Under the pieces are notes generated by a model. The model saw only the letters and a list, made by a program, of their open reading frames with translations, made no database searches and was not told where the DNA came from. The position numbers were made by a program, and so were the translations under genes. A stretch of 64,000 nt of DNA, taken from positions 1 through 64,000 of the forward strand of contig CAUGTZ010000011.1 in NCBI GenBank assembly GCA_959602645.1. Direction: 5' to 3'. Shown in pieces: positions 8,964-20,533 of this stretch; position 1 is the first letter of the stretch, and the number at the start of each line of letters is the position of its first letter. This DNA is from an uncultured Collinsella sp. GTDB lineage: Bacteria > Actinomycetota > Coriobacteriia > Coriobacteriales > Coriobacteriaceae.

Positions 8964-10241
8964 TTAGGCGCTGTACTTGTTTGCCTCGCCGAAGGTGCCG
9001 GCCTCGACAATCCAGCCGTCCTTCATGATGACGTCCATGTTGTCGGTGTTGAGCACGTGGATGTCGGCGGCGACGTCACCGTTGACGACCAGCAGGTCGG
9101 CGCACTTGCCGGCCTCGATGGAACCGGTCTCGTCCTCGATGTGGCACATCTTGGCACCGTTGAGGGTGGCGCAGGTGATGGTCTCGACCGGGGTGAAGCC
9201 GATCTTGTCGACGAACTCGTACATCTCCTCGATGGAGCAGGTGCCGTACGGGGTGACGAAGGAGAAGGAGTCGGAGCCGATCGTCATGACGACGCCGCGC
9301 TTCTTGGCCTCGCGCAGGCAGTCGTAGTTGCGCTGCAGCTCCTTCTCGACCAGAGTGCCCTCGTACTTGTCGTGCAGCTCGGGGACGTAGACGGGCGGAT
9401 AGGTGGCGTACCAGGTGGGCAGGAAGGCGATCGTCGGGGTGAAGAAGGTGCCCTGCTCGGCCATGAGGTCCATGGTGCGCTCATCGATATCGAAGCCGTG
9501 GATCAGCTGCTCGCAGCCAAAGCGGACGGAATCGTAGGCAGCGGCATGGTTGTTGTAGCAGTGGCTCCACACGGGGATGCCGACCATCTTGGCCTCTTCG
9601 ACCACGGCCTGAATCTCCTCGGAGCAGTAGTGCTGGTCGCGGCCGGAGTCCCAGCGCCAGATGCCGCCACCGGTAGCCCAGATCTTGATGGCATCGGGGT
9701 TCTCGCGCAGGCGACGACGGACGGCCTTACGCAGATCCCAAGGACCGTCGACCTGATCGCCCCAGGGGTGCGATTCCTTGTTGAGCTCCTGGCTGCAGTG
9801 GTGGGAGTCGCCGTGGCCGGCAACGCGGCAGAAGCCAAGGCCAGTTGCCAGAACGCGCGGGCCCTTGAAGACGCCCTTGTCGATGCAGTCGCGGATCTGG
9901 ATGCCGAAGCGGCCGATCTCGCAGACGGTGGTGAGACCGTGGGTGAGGCAGTCGTAGGCCTGCTTGACGGCGACGGCCTGCTTCTCGAGGAGCGGCTGCA
10001 TGACCCAGTCGGTGTCATCGTCGGTCAGGTTGCCCGAGAAGTGCAGGTGGGTGTCGATCAGGCCGGGAAGGACGGTCTTGCCGGCGGCGTCGATAACCTC
10101 AGCGCCCTCGGGAAGGTCCTGCATAGCACCGGCATACTCGATCTTGCCGTTGTCGTCGACGAGAACGAGGGAGTTCTCGACCGGCTCGGCACCGGTACCG
10201 TCGATGAGCTTGCCGCCAACGATTGCATACTTAGTGGACAT
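8964..10241 (-). CDS. Amidohydrolase-family metal-dependent hydrolase
   Basis: A 425-residue cytosolic enzyme of the amidohydrolase superfamily, closest in pattern to imidazolonepropionase/prolidase-like members. After an N-terminal beta-sandwich part come the metal motif LIDTHLHF (about residues 65-72), KIWATGGG near 176, the His region WSHCYNNHAAAYD and LIHGFDIDE, and the late Asp in IGSDSFSF near 320. Length is typical. A strong site AAGGAGGAACC precedes the ATG. It is the second gene after an APC permease, 131 bp apart, with a stem-loop between them and a terminator after it. Uptake of an amino-acid-derived or N-acyl compound followed by ring or amide hydrolysis is the likely theme, but the substrate is not known. 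Confidence 0.82.
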   Translation of the reverse strand: MSTKYAIVGGKLIDGTGAEPVENSLVLVDDNGKIEYAGAMQDLPEGAEVIDAAGKTVLPGLIDTHLHFSGNLTDDDTDWVMQPLLEKQAVAVKQAYDCLTHGLTTVCEIGRFGIQIRDCIDKGVFKGPRVLATGLGFCRVAGHGDSHHCSQELNKESHPWGDQVDGPWDLRKAVRRRLRENPDAIKIWATGGGIWRWDSGRDQHYCSEEIQAVVEEAKMVGIPVWSHCYNNHAAAYDSVRFGCEQLIHGFDIDERTMDLMAEQGTFFTPTIAFLPTWYATYPPVYVPELHDKYEGTLVEKELQRNYDCLREAKKRGVVMTIGSDSFSFVTPYGTCSIEEMYEFVDKIGFTPVETITCATLNGAKMCHIEDETGSIEAGKCADLLVVNGDVAADIHVLNTDNMDVIMKDGWIVEAGTFGEANKYSA

Positions 10242-10321
10242 GGTTCCTCCTTATGGATCCATATAGTGGGCGAGGCCGCGTTGGGTTAAGGCCTCACAAA
10301 ACTACCCAAGTGGTGCCGGGT

Positions 10322-10354
10322 TCGGTGCGCGGAAGAGAGGGCTCCGCGCACCCG
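10322..10354 (-). other. Intercistronic stem-loop
   Basis: A 12-bp GC-rich inverted repeat (10322-10333 and 10343-10354) with a 9-nt loop lies between the permease stop and the amidohydrolase start. It has no T run on the minus strand, so it looks more like an mRNA-processing or stabilising hairpin than a terminator. Confidence 0.5.
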
Positions 10355-10372
10355 ATCCGCCCCGGCTCGGCG

Positions 10373-11824
10373 TTATTTTTTGCGGGAATTGGTGAAAGCC
10401 ATGAGGGCCAGGCCAACAGCCAGCCAGCCGATCACGATGCTCCACTCCACCATGTTGAGGGAGGCGGGAGAGAACGGGATCACGAGCAGGCCAATGATGG
10501 TGCCGCAGGCAACGATAGCGAGGCTGATACCAAACTTGCCGCCGGGCACCTCGTAGGGACGAGGCAGGTCGGGCTCGGTGAAGCGCATGCGCAGGCAAGC
10601 GAGGGCGACCATGCCGCAGGAGAAGATGAAGGCGAGAGCGGACACGTTGGTCAGAGGGATGAGCATGTTCTTGCCCAGGAACGGACCGACGACGGTGATG
10701 ACGCCCAGAACGACGCAGGCGAGCTTGGGAGCGCCGGACTTGGGATCGACCTCGGCGAACTTCTCGGGCAGCTGGCCCTTGCGGCCCATGGCGAGCATGA
10801 TGCGGCTCGTGGCGCCGTAGAAGGAGTTCATCGGGCCCATGGGTCCAAGCGTGGCGATGACGAGCATGGCCAGGTACAGGAGCATGTTGATGCCCTTGAG
10901 GCAGGCAAGCGCGGGAACCGGGCTCTTAACAAACTCATGCCAGTCGAGGATGGTGCCGAACGAGTAGATGCAGACCATGTAGAAGCCGCCGGCGGCCAGC
11001 AGAGCCAAGGAGATGATCTTGCCGAACTTGTTCCAGTTGAGGCCCTCGGCTGCTTCCTCAGCCTGCTGAGGAATGGTGTCGAAGCCGGCGTAGAAGAACG
11101 GGGTCAGAACCAGGACCGAAACGATGCCTGCGAACAGGCTGGTGCCCTCGGTAGCAGGCTTGCCGCCGCCAGCACCGGTGACCTGGGAGAACACGGGCAT
11201 GGCGTTGTCCGGCGAGCCGGTGAACAGCGAGACGCCCATGGCGAGCAGCATGCCGCAGAGCAGGGCCTTGGTCAGGAAGGCCTGCAGCTTGGCGGCCGAG
11301 CTGGCACCGCGGAAGTTGAGGAAGATGACGTAGGCTGCAAAGCCGAGCGCGATCAGCGTCGGGAACAGGTAAACGTCGGCGCCCAGGATGGTGTAGAGCT
11401 TGACGGCGCGCAGCCACTCAAGGCCAGGCAGGCTGCCGAACATCTCGGACACGAGGGTCGAGATGGCGATGGCCTCCCACGGGCACAGGATGCCGTTGCC
11501 CAAGGCCAAAAGCCAGCCGGTGATGTAGCTCATCGTACGGCCAAAGCTACGATCGACATACTCGACGATGCCGCCCGAAATGGGGATAGCAGCCGTGAGC
11601 TCACCGAAAACAGCTCCGACGGGCACGAGGAAGATTGCACCCAAGAGGAATGCGATCATAGCGGGAACGGGACCGCCGCCCACGACCATCCAGTCGCCGA
11701 CCTGCAGAACCCAGCCAGTTCCGATGATGGCACCGAAACCGATGGTGAAGAAGTTCCAGAGCGAAAGCGTTTTCTTCATGCCGCCGTCGCCCTCGACTGC
11801 AACTTCTGCGTTCTTGTCCGCCAT
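10373..11824 (-). CDS. APC-superfamily amino acid permease
   Basis: A 483-residue membrane transporter with about 12 hydrophobic helices. It opens with LSLWNFFTIGFGAIIGTGW, the helix-1 signature of the amino acid/polyamine/organocation family, in which the unwound GAIIGTG segment binds the substrate amino and carboxyl groups. The second conserved block, FFYAGFDTIPQQAEE, is in helix 6. The start is placed at 11824, where AAGGAGGGGAACA gives an excellent ribosome site; an upstream ATG at 11863 does not have one. The leader contains a GCGCGG hairpin and a TGACGCC hairpin (11845-11862) just before that site. The gene is followed by the amidohydrolase, probably its metabolic partner. The exact amino acid is not predictable. 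Confidence 0.87.
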   Translation of the reverse strand: MADKNAEVAVEGDGGMKKTLSLWNFFTIGFGAIIGTGWVLQVGDWMVVGGGPVPAMIAFLLGAIFLVPVGAVFGELTAAIPISGGIVEYVDRSFGRTMSYITGWLLALGNGILCPWEAIAISTLVSEMFGSLPGLEWLRAVKLYTILGADVYLFPTLIALGFAAYVIFLNFRGASSAAKLQAFLTKALLCGMLLAMGVSLFTGSPDNAMPVFSQVTGAGGGKPATEGTSLFAGIVSVLVLTPFFYAGFDTIPQQAEEAAEGLNWNKFGKIISLALLAAGGFYMVCIYSFGTILDWHEFVKSPVPALACLKGINMLLYLAMLVIATLGPMGPMNSFYGATSRIMLAMGRKGQLPEKFAEVDPKSGAPKLACVVLGVITVVGPFLGKNMLIPLTNVSALAFIFSCGMVALACLRMRFTEPDLPRPYEVPGGKFGISLAIVACGTIIGLLVIPFSPASLNMVEWSIVIGWLAVGLALMAFTNSRKK

Positions 11825-12183
11825 TGTTCCCCTCCTTTCCTTTTTGACGCCCCTTGGCGTCACCCCTTGCGCGGTCCGTTTTGCCGCGCGCTTTTATTTC
11901 GTGGCTTTAAGATACGGCCTTGGCACAGCAGCGCCGCTTGTAGCTCGACCGAAGGCAGAACTGTACAACGAACGGCACCGTTTTTGGGACGAACGGCGAG
12001 GGGCGCCACTCGTTGCGAGTGCCCGTTTTGATGACGCGATTCGATCGCTCGCGGAGGGTGCCACTTTATGGCGACAGGCTCGCTCCCGTTCGTGCCGTTT
12101 ACCGAGCTTTTGTCGCACGCACTCATTTGCTGCACGTCTTTTTTGTAGGATGGACGGGTTATACGTGAGACGAGGCGGTACAG
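11825..12183. promoter_or_regulatory. Divergent intergenic region, permease / peptidase
   Basis: About 360 bp without a gene separate the minus-strand permease from the plus-strand peptidase, so both promoters must lie here. Visible structures are the palindrome TGACGCC-CCTT-GGCGTCA (11845-11862) and a GCGCGG/CCGCGC hairpin next to it, both in the permease leader. No convincing -35/-10 pair could be fixed by eye on either strand. Confidence 0.5.
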
Positions 12184-13188
12184 ATGGCATACGGATACAA
12201 CGACGGCGAACGACAGCGAAACGTTCGCCTTGCCGGGCGTACCACGCCAACATTCAGGAGTGTTTCTGACAGCGACGAGCCGCAGAACCCGCAGCGTCCG
12301 CAGGATCGCCCCTCGTCGTCTATGCCGCAGAATGCCAACGCGCGTCAGGCTGATCGCCCATACTCGGGCACCCGTCAACGCCGGGCCGAAGTGCCTCGGC
12401 GGCAGAAAAACAATCGACGAAAGTCTGACAATCACATCAGCCGTTTCTTTTCGAAGCCCCGCGGCGGACGCAGCGCAAAGCAGCCACGGCCGATGGGACG
12501 TGTCAGGGCCGTCAGTCCGCGGATTCATCGTCTCTGTCTTGTCCTGTGCTCCATCATGGCATGTCTGGCCTTTGTGTATCTGGGGTCGTGTGCCTCGCAT
12601 GGCTCTGCCGGCCTGGAGCCCACCGCCGAGGACAAGCTGCTCAAGGCCCCGGTTGCGCCCGGCTACTCGTTTGCGTTTTCGACCCCGCGCTCGCAGTGGC
12701 AAGCCGGCACCATGCCCCATATCTATCAGATAGATCCGGCATGGTCGGAGCTGCCCTACGCCGGCGGTACCATCCGTCAAAACGCCTGCGGCCCCACCTG
12801 TCTTACCATGGTCTACATTTATAAGACCGGCCACACCGATATGACGCCGGTCGATATGTGCGCTCTTTCCGAGGCGGGCAACTATGCGCCCACCGGTGCC
12901 ACCGAGTGGTCGTTTATGACGAGCGGTGCATGGCAGCTGGGGCTTAACGGGACGCAGCTCTACAACGATCGAGACTCGATGGCCCAGGCCTTGCGCTCGG
13001 GTGCTCCCGTAATCGCCGCCGTGCGCCCCGGCACGTTTACCAACGTTGGTCATTACATCGTGCTCTACGGGATTGACGACGCCGACCAGATCGGTGTCTA
13101 CGACCCCAACTCGCAAAGCCGCAGCGCCCGCCGCTGGGGCGTCGTAGAAGTCCTCAACGAAATCGAAGCCATGTGGGCCTACTACTAG
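12184..13188 (+). CDS. Membrane-anchored C39-like (papain-fold) cysteine peptidase
   Basis: A 334-residue protein. The first 110 residues are basic, Arg/Gln-rich and low in complexity, probably cytoplasmic. One hydrophobic helix follows (about 119-138, ending in LGSCASHG), and the rest would lie outside. The C-terminal half matches the peptidase_C39_2/NlpC-like papain fold: catalytic Cys in QNACGPTCLTMV near 200, His in VGHYIVLYGID near 292, and a following acidic site VYDPNSQSR near 305. GAGGCGG precedes the ATG. It is transcribed alone on the plus strand. The long open frame on the opposite strand is a codon-bias shadow. It could be a wall-associated amidase or peptidase; the target is unknown. 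Confidence 0.78.
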   Translation: MAYGYNDGERQRNVRLAGRTTPTFRSVSDSDEPQNPQRPQDRPSSSMPQNANARQADRPYSGTRQRRAEVPRRQKNNRRKSDNHISRFFSKPRGGRSAKQPRPMGRVRAVSPRIHRLCLVLCSIMACLAFVYLGSCASHGSAGLEPTAEDKLLKAPVAPGYSFAFSTPRSQWQAGTMPHIYQIDPAWSELPYAGGTIRQNACGPTCLTMVYIYKTGHTDMTPVDMCALSEAGNYAPTGATEWSFMTSGAWQLGLNGTQLYNDRDSMAQALRSGAPVIAAVRPGTFTNVGHYIVLYGIDDADQIGVYDPNSQSRSARRWGVVEVLNEIEAMWAYY

Positions 13189-13587
13189 TCATTGGGCACT
13201 CATTGGGGACAGACTTAAATGAGTGGTCGTCGGGGACAGTCTTACGGACGCCGGCCGAGAGCAGACGAAAAGGGCCATCCCGAACTGCTTGGAACTGCCA
13301 GCACGGAAAGCGCATCCTGCTTTGGGGCCCAATAGCGGGATGCGCTTTCCGTTAGCGGCCCGTTTGGGAAACTAGGGACCGCTTTTCGACAAAAATCCGG
13401 GATGCATTTTCCGATTGAGGGCCTCAAGGGAAACCGCACCCCATGTTGGACGCTCATTCTGGGATGTGCTTTCCGCAGTTGATCGATGCGGCCTTTAAGG
13501 ACTGTCCCAAGCTGCCGGCAGGAAAGGAACGTCCCCAAGTGCCGGGTTTCCGCAGCCTGCAATGCTCCTCATGAACAGCCGCCTCAA
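13189..13587. repeat. Intergenic repeat block between convergent genes
   Basis: This 400-bp gene-free stretch is almost wholly repeat-derived. Positions 13190-13240 and 13497-13549 match blocks near 19.31-19.45 kb almost base for base (TTGGGGACAGACT and GACTGTCCCAAGCTGCCGGC). Positions 13305-13474 hold an alternating palindromic array described separately. No open frame is supported. Confidence 0.7.
13305..13474. repeat. Alternating 14-bp palindromic array (locus 1)
   Basis: Copies of GGGATGCGCTTTCC and its reverse complement alternate strictly: minus at 13305, plus at 13337, minus (degenerate) at 13367, plus at 13399, minus at 13429, plus at 13461. Start-to-start steps are 32, 30, 32, 30 and 32 bp. 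The 16-18 nt between copies differ in sequence. Each minus/plus pair can form a hairpin with a 14-bp stem. Confidence 0.8.
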
Positions 13588-13623
13588 TAACAAAAGCCCC
13601 GCGGCCGAAGCGGACCGCGGGGG
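13588..13623 (-). terminator. Terminator after 6-phospho-beta-glucosidase
   Basis: Minus-strand hairpin GCCCCGCGG...CCGCGGGGC (13596-13623) followed by TTTTGTTATT. It ends the beta-glucoside PTS transcript 17 bp after the glucosidase stop. Confidence 0.85.
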
Positions 13624-13640
13624 CAACAGACCTGCAAGAG

Positions 13641-16446
<2,806 letters not shown>

Positions 16447-16455
16447 GGTTGCCTC

Positions 16456-16749
16456 CTAACCCAACAGCGACTGGGCGAGTGCCAGCACGTTGGCGGCGTT
16501 GCCCATGCCGTAGTCCTGTGCAGGGATGACCGCGGTCGGCTTACCGCTCCCCTGCTTGACGGTGTTGAGCTGGTAGGACACCTGCGGCCCCAAGAGCAGC
16601 ACGTCATAATTGGCGCACGTCTCCTGATACTCGCCGATACCCACCGCATCGATATCGAGCTCGATGCCGTTTTGCTCCGCATATTTCTCGAGTTTCTTCA
16701 TCAGAATGCTTGTAGACAGACCAGCTGCGCAAACAAGAAGGATCTTCAT
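16456..16749 (-). CDS. PTS EIIB, cellobiose/lactose type
   Basis: A 97-residue cytosolic phosphocarrier. MKILLVCAAGLSTSILMKKL contains the phospho-accepting Cys at residue 7 in the CAAGLSTS loop that defines Lac/Cel EIIB. The C-terminal half has GPQVSYQL and NAANVLALAQSLLG. The start at 16749 (AAGGGAATCCCTT upstream) gives the normal family length; an ATG six codons earlier is disfavoured. It lies between EIIA and EIIC and passes phosphate from EIIA to the incoming sugar. Confidence 0.92.
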   Translation of the reverse strand: MKILLVCAAGLSTSILMKKLEKYAEQNGIELDIDAVGIGEYQETCANYDVLLLGPQVSYQLNTVKQGSGKPTAVIPAQDYGMGNAANVLALAQSLLG

Positions 16750-16795
16750 AAGGGATTCCCTTCGCATTGATTGGTTGGATAGTCACCGCACGCCG

Positions 16796-17122
16796 CTAGG
16801 CGTTCTTGGTTGCAGTGCGCTCATACAGGCAGATCAGCTCCTGCACGAGCTCCTGAGCAAGCATGGAGCACATGAGGTGGTCCTGAGCATGGACCAGCAA
16901 CACATCCACCGACAGATGCTCGCCCGCTGCCTCAGTCGAAAGCAGCTGCGTTTGGATGTGGTGAGCCTTGATTCCCGCATCCTTTGACTGCTTCATGAGT
17001 TTGGCGGCGGCGTCAAAATCCCCCGCTTTTGCCTTTTCAAGGGCTTCGAAGGCAAGGCTGCGTGCCTCTCCCGCTGCAGCGACCAGCTGAAACGAAACCA
17101 TCTCGGTTCCCTGATCGTCCAT
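16796..17122 (-). CDS. PTS EIIA, cellobiose/lactose type
   Basis: A 108-residue all-helical EIIA of the lactose/cellobiose class (family length 100-115). MVSFQLVAAAGEARSLAFEAL is the first helix, and VLLVHAQDHLMCSM near residues 80-93 holds the phosphorylated His and the metal-binding Asp. GAGAGGAGACCGTT precedes the ATG. It is the first structural PTS gene after the regulator, with a gap of about 120 bp, and is followed by EIIB. The trimeric protein takes phosphate from HPr. Confidence 0.92.
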   Translation of the reverse strand: MDDQGTEMVSFQLVAAAGEARSLAFEALEKAKAGDFDAAAKLMKQSKDAGIKAHHIQTQLLSTEAAGEHLSVDVLLVHAQDHLMCSMLAQELVQELICLYERTATKNA

Positions 17123-17241
17123 AACGGTCTCCTCTCCCGTGATGTTTGGTTTGTACTTGAATATTCGAAACGCCTATCTCCCGCCCGCAATCCTCGAGGT
17201 TTATTGCAAGTAGACTGACAGGGTCATCGACAAAAGAAGTC

Positions 17242-19137
17242 TTAAGCCGTATGCGCTTGCACAAGCGCCATCAGCTCATGCCAGGACCGGCGCTCGCGTA
17301 GGCGCTCGACCCCCTGGCGGTCCATAAAGATCTCGGCGAGCAGTGAGCTCAAAATCCGCGCCTCATCGCCGCCCGACCGGGCAAACGACACCATAAAGAC
17401 GATATCGACCTCATGGCCGTATTCGTCCCAAAGAATGGGATGTTCGAGCAGGCCCACGGTAACAAAGGCCTTGGCGCTCAAGGGATGCATCCCATGGGGC
17501 ATGGCTACCCCATTGCCAAACGAGGTGGCACTCGCGCTCTCGCGCTCGGCGACCTCTTGGGCAAACTGGGCATCGACACGGCCGCTCTCGACGGCGCGCT
17601 CGGAGAGATATCGGAGAACGGCCTGCTTCGACGACGCCTCAACGCGGTTGAAGAACAGGGCACGGCTAAAGAAAGAACTCACGGAGTCCGATTGCGCAGT
17701 GTCGTCGCTCAGCACCTTGCGGATAGCGTTGACATCGCTCGTCTCCAAGAAGAAATCGGCCTCGCGGACGGGCACGGGCAACTTGACGTTGAGCGGCACC
17801 GTTGTGAACACGTAGTCGATATGCGAAAAATCGAACGTTCCCACGCGGGCGACATCGCATGTCTCAATCGAATCGATATACATGCCAAACTGCTTGCGGT
17901 ACTGGTGCTCGAGCATACGGGCGCTTCCCGCTCCCGAGGCGCACACGATCAGGATGCGTTTGCGACGCGGCTGGTCGGCTTGCTGCTCGAGGGCCAGGGC
18001 AAATGCCATGGCGATGTAGCCGAGCTCTTCATCAGAGGGCTGGCTGCCAAAATGACGCTCGAGTACCTGCGAGGTGCCAGCTGCCATCGAATAGGCCAAC
18101 GGAAACCTCGTCTTGATATCGGGCAGCATGGGGTTATCCATATGCATGTGATATTCAAGGCGATAGCCCAGAGGGCCGATATGCCGAGCAAGGTTCATGC
18201 GAAGTTCAAGATCGCCGCTAAAGTCAAACCTAAACTCATCGTTGACCGCACGTACCATCTCGGAAGCAATCTCCCACATCTCGTCCGAGATAACGGCAGA
18301 GCCCTTCTCGGGCACGCCCGTGCCCCTGCCGAGCAAATGGATTGCGATAAAGGCAACCTCTTCTCGGGGCATGCTCACGCCCAGGGCATCCTTGATGTTT
18401 GCGGCAATCTGGAAAGCCGCGGCGTATTCGCGCGTTCCCTCCAGTTTTTGAACGTCCGATTCTGCAGCTGGGACATAGCAGCCCTGCTCGATGCGGCCAA
18501 GAGCAATGTAAAGATGCATGATGAGATTGCGGGATGCCAGCGAGCTCACCGTGACGGGCGAGGCCGTCAGGGCATCGTCCACACATGCGGCGATGGCCCG
18601 CAGGCGCTCGGCGAGCTTTGCATCGTCGGTGTCGGGCAACACGGGCCTCACCAGCGAGGCCAGGCACAGGCGCCGTTGCGACTCCCCGCCCGCAACGCGG
18701 ATTCCGTAGCGTGGGCGCTTTTCGAGCGTTAAGTCAAATTGGGCGAGTTTCTGCTCTACCAGACGCATGTCATTGGACAGAGTCCGCGCCGAAACGTAGA
18801 GTAAATCCGCATACTCCTCAATCGTCACCCACTGGGACCGCATGAGGAGGTCGTTAAGAAGGAAGGACACACGGCCATCGCGCGTATCAGGAATGCCCGG
18901 ATGGGCCAGAGCCGCACCGTCTAGCAAGCGAGCAAGCTCATCTGCACGTGCAACATCGATACGATACTGCCCCTTGCTGCCAACGATGCGTGCAACCCCT
19001 GCAAGGCTGTCGTTTGCGCGATGGATATAGTTTCTCACGGCGCGCTCGCTTACCTCGAGACGCTTGGCAAGTACCGCGACAGCGACAGGCTGAGCGTCCT
19101 CGATCATATTTACAAGCTGCTTGACGCGAGCATCCAT
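17242..19137 (-). CDS. LicR/BglG-type PTS-regulated transcription activator
   Basis: A 631-residue multidomain regulator. N-terminal helix-turn-helix domains (about 1-90; VSERAVRNYIH and YVSARTLSNDMR are the recognition regions) are followed by two PRD domains (about 175-400, with His sites in LIMHLYI, AIHLLG and LARHIGPL). An EIIB-like domain follows (about 413-490, KRILIVCASGAGSA with the Cys), then an EIIA-fructose-like domain (about 495-631, VAMPHGMHPL with the active His). This is the LicR/MtlR layout: DNA-binding activation controlled by phosphorylation from HPr and the cognate EIIB. GGGAAAGGAGGAGGAC precedes the ATG. It heads the EIIA-EIIB-EIIC-glucosidase operon and probably activates it. 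Confidence 0.9.
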   Translation of the reverse strand: MDARVKQLVNMIEDAQPVAVAVLAKRLEVSERAVRNYIHRANDSLAGVARIVGSKGQYRIDVARADELARLLDGAALAHPGIPDTRDGRVSFLLNDLLMRSQWVTIEEYADLLYVSARTLSNDMRLVEQKLAQFDLTLEKRPRYGIRVAGGESQRRLCLASLVRPVLPDTDDAKLAERLRAIAACVDDALTASPVTVSSLASRNLIMHLYIALGRIEQGCYVPAAESDVQKLEGTREYAAAFQIAANIKDALGVSMPREEVAFIAIHLLGRGTGVPEKGSAVISDEMWEIASEMVRAVNDEFRFDFSGDLELRMNLARHIGPLGYRLEYHMHMDNPMLPDIKTRFPLAYSMAAGTSQVLERHFGSQPSDEELGYIAMAFALALEQQADQPRRKRILIVCASGAGSARMLEHQYRKQFGMYIDSIETCDVARVGTFDFSHIDYVFTTVPLNVKLPVPVREADFFLETSDVNAIRKVLSDDTAQSDSVSSFFSRALFFNRVEASSKQAVLRYLSERAVESGRVDAQFAQEVAERESASATSFGNGVAMPHGMHPLSAKAFVTVGLLEHPILWDEYGHEVDIVFMVSFARSGGDEARILSSLLAEIFMDRQGVERLRERRSWHELMALVQAHTA

Positions 19138-19469
19138 GTCCTCCTCCTTTCCCTGCGTCTAGTCTAACGCGGTAAAGAATGACACTCCACGTCGCGCTCG
19201 TTCCGCCAACTCGGAACAGGTTGCGGGGAGTCCAGCTGAGCTATGGAGAGCCTGGGGAGAGGGCCCGAAGGCAATGCGTCGGTGTGGGATGCGCCTTCCC
19301 AGCCATTGGGCAGTCATTGGGGACAGACTAAAATGAGTAGTCGTTGGGGACGTTCTTGTTTGACTAGTCGTTTAAGAACGTCCCCAATGACTATTAAGGA
19401 CTGTCCCAAGCTGCCGGCAGGAAAGGACCGTCCCCAAGTGCCGGGTTTGTCCCCAATGACTAGGTGAAT
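19138..19469. repeat. Repeat-rich intergenic region
   Basis: This stretch of about 330 bp between the LicR start and the carbamate kinase terminator has no supported gene. It contains one GGGATGCGCCTTCC unit (19286-19299). A segment at 19313-19351 matches 13195-13237, and 19396-19448 is almost identical to 13497-13549. A nested inverted pair, GGGGACGTTCTT and AAGAACGTCCCC (about 19347-19386), can fold into a long hairpin. The promoter of the PTS operon must lie at its left end. Confidence 0.65.
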
Positions 19470-19504
19470 AGCAAAAGCCCCGCAGTCGGAGCGGACTGCG
19501 GGGC
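19470..19504 (-). terminator. Terminator after carbamate kinase
   Basis: Minus-strand hairpin with an 11-bp stem GCCCCGCAGTC/GACTGCGGGGC (19477-19504) followed by TTTTGCTATT. It lies 67 bp beyond the carbamate kinase stop. Confidence 0.85.
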
Positions 19505-19570
19505 TCGTGAAGAGAGGCTGGTTTGTGGGCGTCTTGCCTGGCGCCCACGGGAGAGGCAACAGAGTAGGGA

Positions 19571-20533
19571 CTACTCGTGGATGCGGGTACCGGAGAGGCC
19601 GGCCATGGTCTCGGCGGCCTTGTCCAGGGCGCCGATGATGCAGGTGCGGCCCTTGCGGGAGCGGGCAAACTTGATGGCGGCGCGGACCTTGGGCTCCATG
19701 GAACCCTTGCCGAACTGGCCCTCGTCGGCCAGGCGCTCGGCCTCGTCGGCGGTGATGTCCTCGAGCTCCTCCTGGTTGGGCTTGCCAAAGTTGATGGCGA
19801 CATGCTCAACGGCGGTCAGCAGGAACAGAACGTCGGCGTCGCAGTCCTCGGCCAGCAGCTCGCCGCCCAGATCCTTGTCGATAACGGCGGGAACGCCCTT
19901 GTAGCAGCCCTTGTTCTCGTAGTCGCGGACGACGGGGATGCCGCCGCCACCGCAGGCGATGACGATGAACTCGTTGTCGAGCAGGTTGAGGATGGAGTCA
20001 GCCTCGACGATCTTCTTGGGATCAGGGGAAGCGACGACGCGACGCCAGCCGCGGCCGGAATCCTCGACGAAGACCTTGGAAGGATCCTCGGCCATGAACT
20101 CCTTGGCCTGCTCCTCGGTGTAGAAGGGGCCGATCGGCTTGGTCGGGTTCTTGAACGCGGGATCGTCCGGGTCGCACTCGATCTGGGTGACGACGGTGGC
20201 GGCGTGCCAACGCTTATAGCGCTTGTGCATCTCGCGGCCGATGCCCTGCTGCAGGTGATAGCCAATGTAGCCCTGGGACATGGCGCCGCACTCGGGCAGC
20301 GGCATCTCGGGGGTGCCGATGGCATCGTGGGCAGCGGCGAAGGCGTTCTGGATCATGCCGACCTGCGGGCCGTTGCCGTGGGTGATGATAATCTCGTTGC
20401 CCTGCTCGATGAGGCCGAGGAGCGCGTGGGCGGTGTTGCTCACGGCCTCGATCTGCTCGACGGGGTTGTTGCCGAGGGCGTTGCCGCCAAGGGCGACGAC
20501 AATACGATCGGGCTTGCCAAGAGGCTTAGACAT
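19571..20533 (-). CDS. arcC: Carbamate kinase
   Basis: A 320-residue cytosolic enzyme that makes ATP from carbamoyl phosphate and ADP (reversible). The start RIVVALGGNALGNNP is the family signature. Nucleotide-binding and catalytic blocks are THGNGPQVG near 52, GYIGYHLQQ near 90, VIACGGGGIPVV near 215 and IDKDLGGELLA near 240. The ATG at 20533 is chosen because AAAGGA lies upstream and it gives the normal family length; an ATG twelve codons earlier would not. No arginine deiminase or ornithine transcarbamoylase gene is next to it, so here it stands alone and may serve agmatine, citrulline or allantoin-type carbamoyl phosphate. It is followed by a clear terminator. Confidence 0.95.
   Translation of the reverse strand: MSKPLGKPDRIVVALGGNALGNNPVEQIEAVSNTAHALLGLIEQGNEIIITHGNGPQVGMIQNAFAAAHDAIGTPEMPLPECGAMSQGYIGYHLQQGIGREMHKRYKRWHAATVVTQIECDPDDPAFKNPTKPIGPFYTEEQAKEFMAEDPSKVFVEDSGRGWRRVVASPDPKKIVEADSILNLLDNEFIVIACGGGGIPVVRDYENKGCYKGVPAVIDKDLGGELLAEDCDADVLFLLTAVEHVAINFGKPNQEELEDITADEAERLADEGQFGKGSMEPKVRAAIKFARSRKGRTCIIGALDKAAETMAGLSGTRIHE

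Noticed and set aside
8817..10289. A 490-codon plus-strand frame
   Set aside because: Shadow of the amidohydrolase on the other strand; low-complexity composition.
11860..13116. A 418-codon minus-strand frame
   Set aside because: Antisense to the C39-like peptidase, which has recognisable catalytic motifs and a ribosome site.
13305..13474. CRISPR array
   Set aside because: Units are only 14 bp, alternate in direction and have 16-18 nt gaps; no cas genes anywhere in the window.
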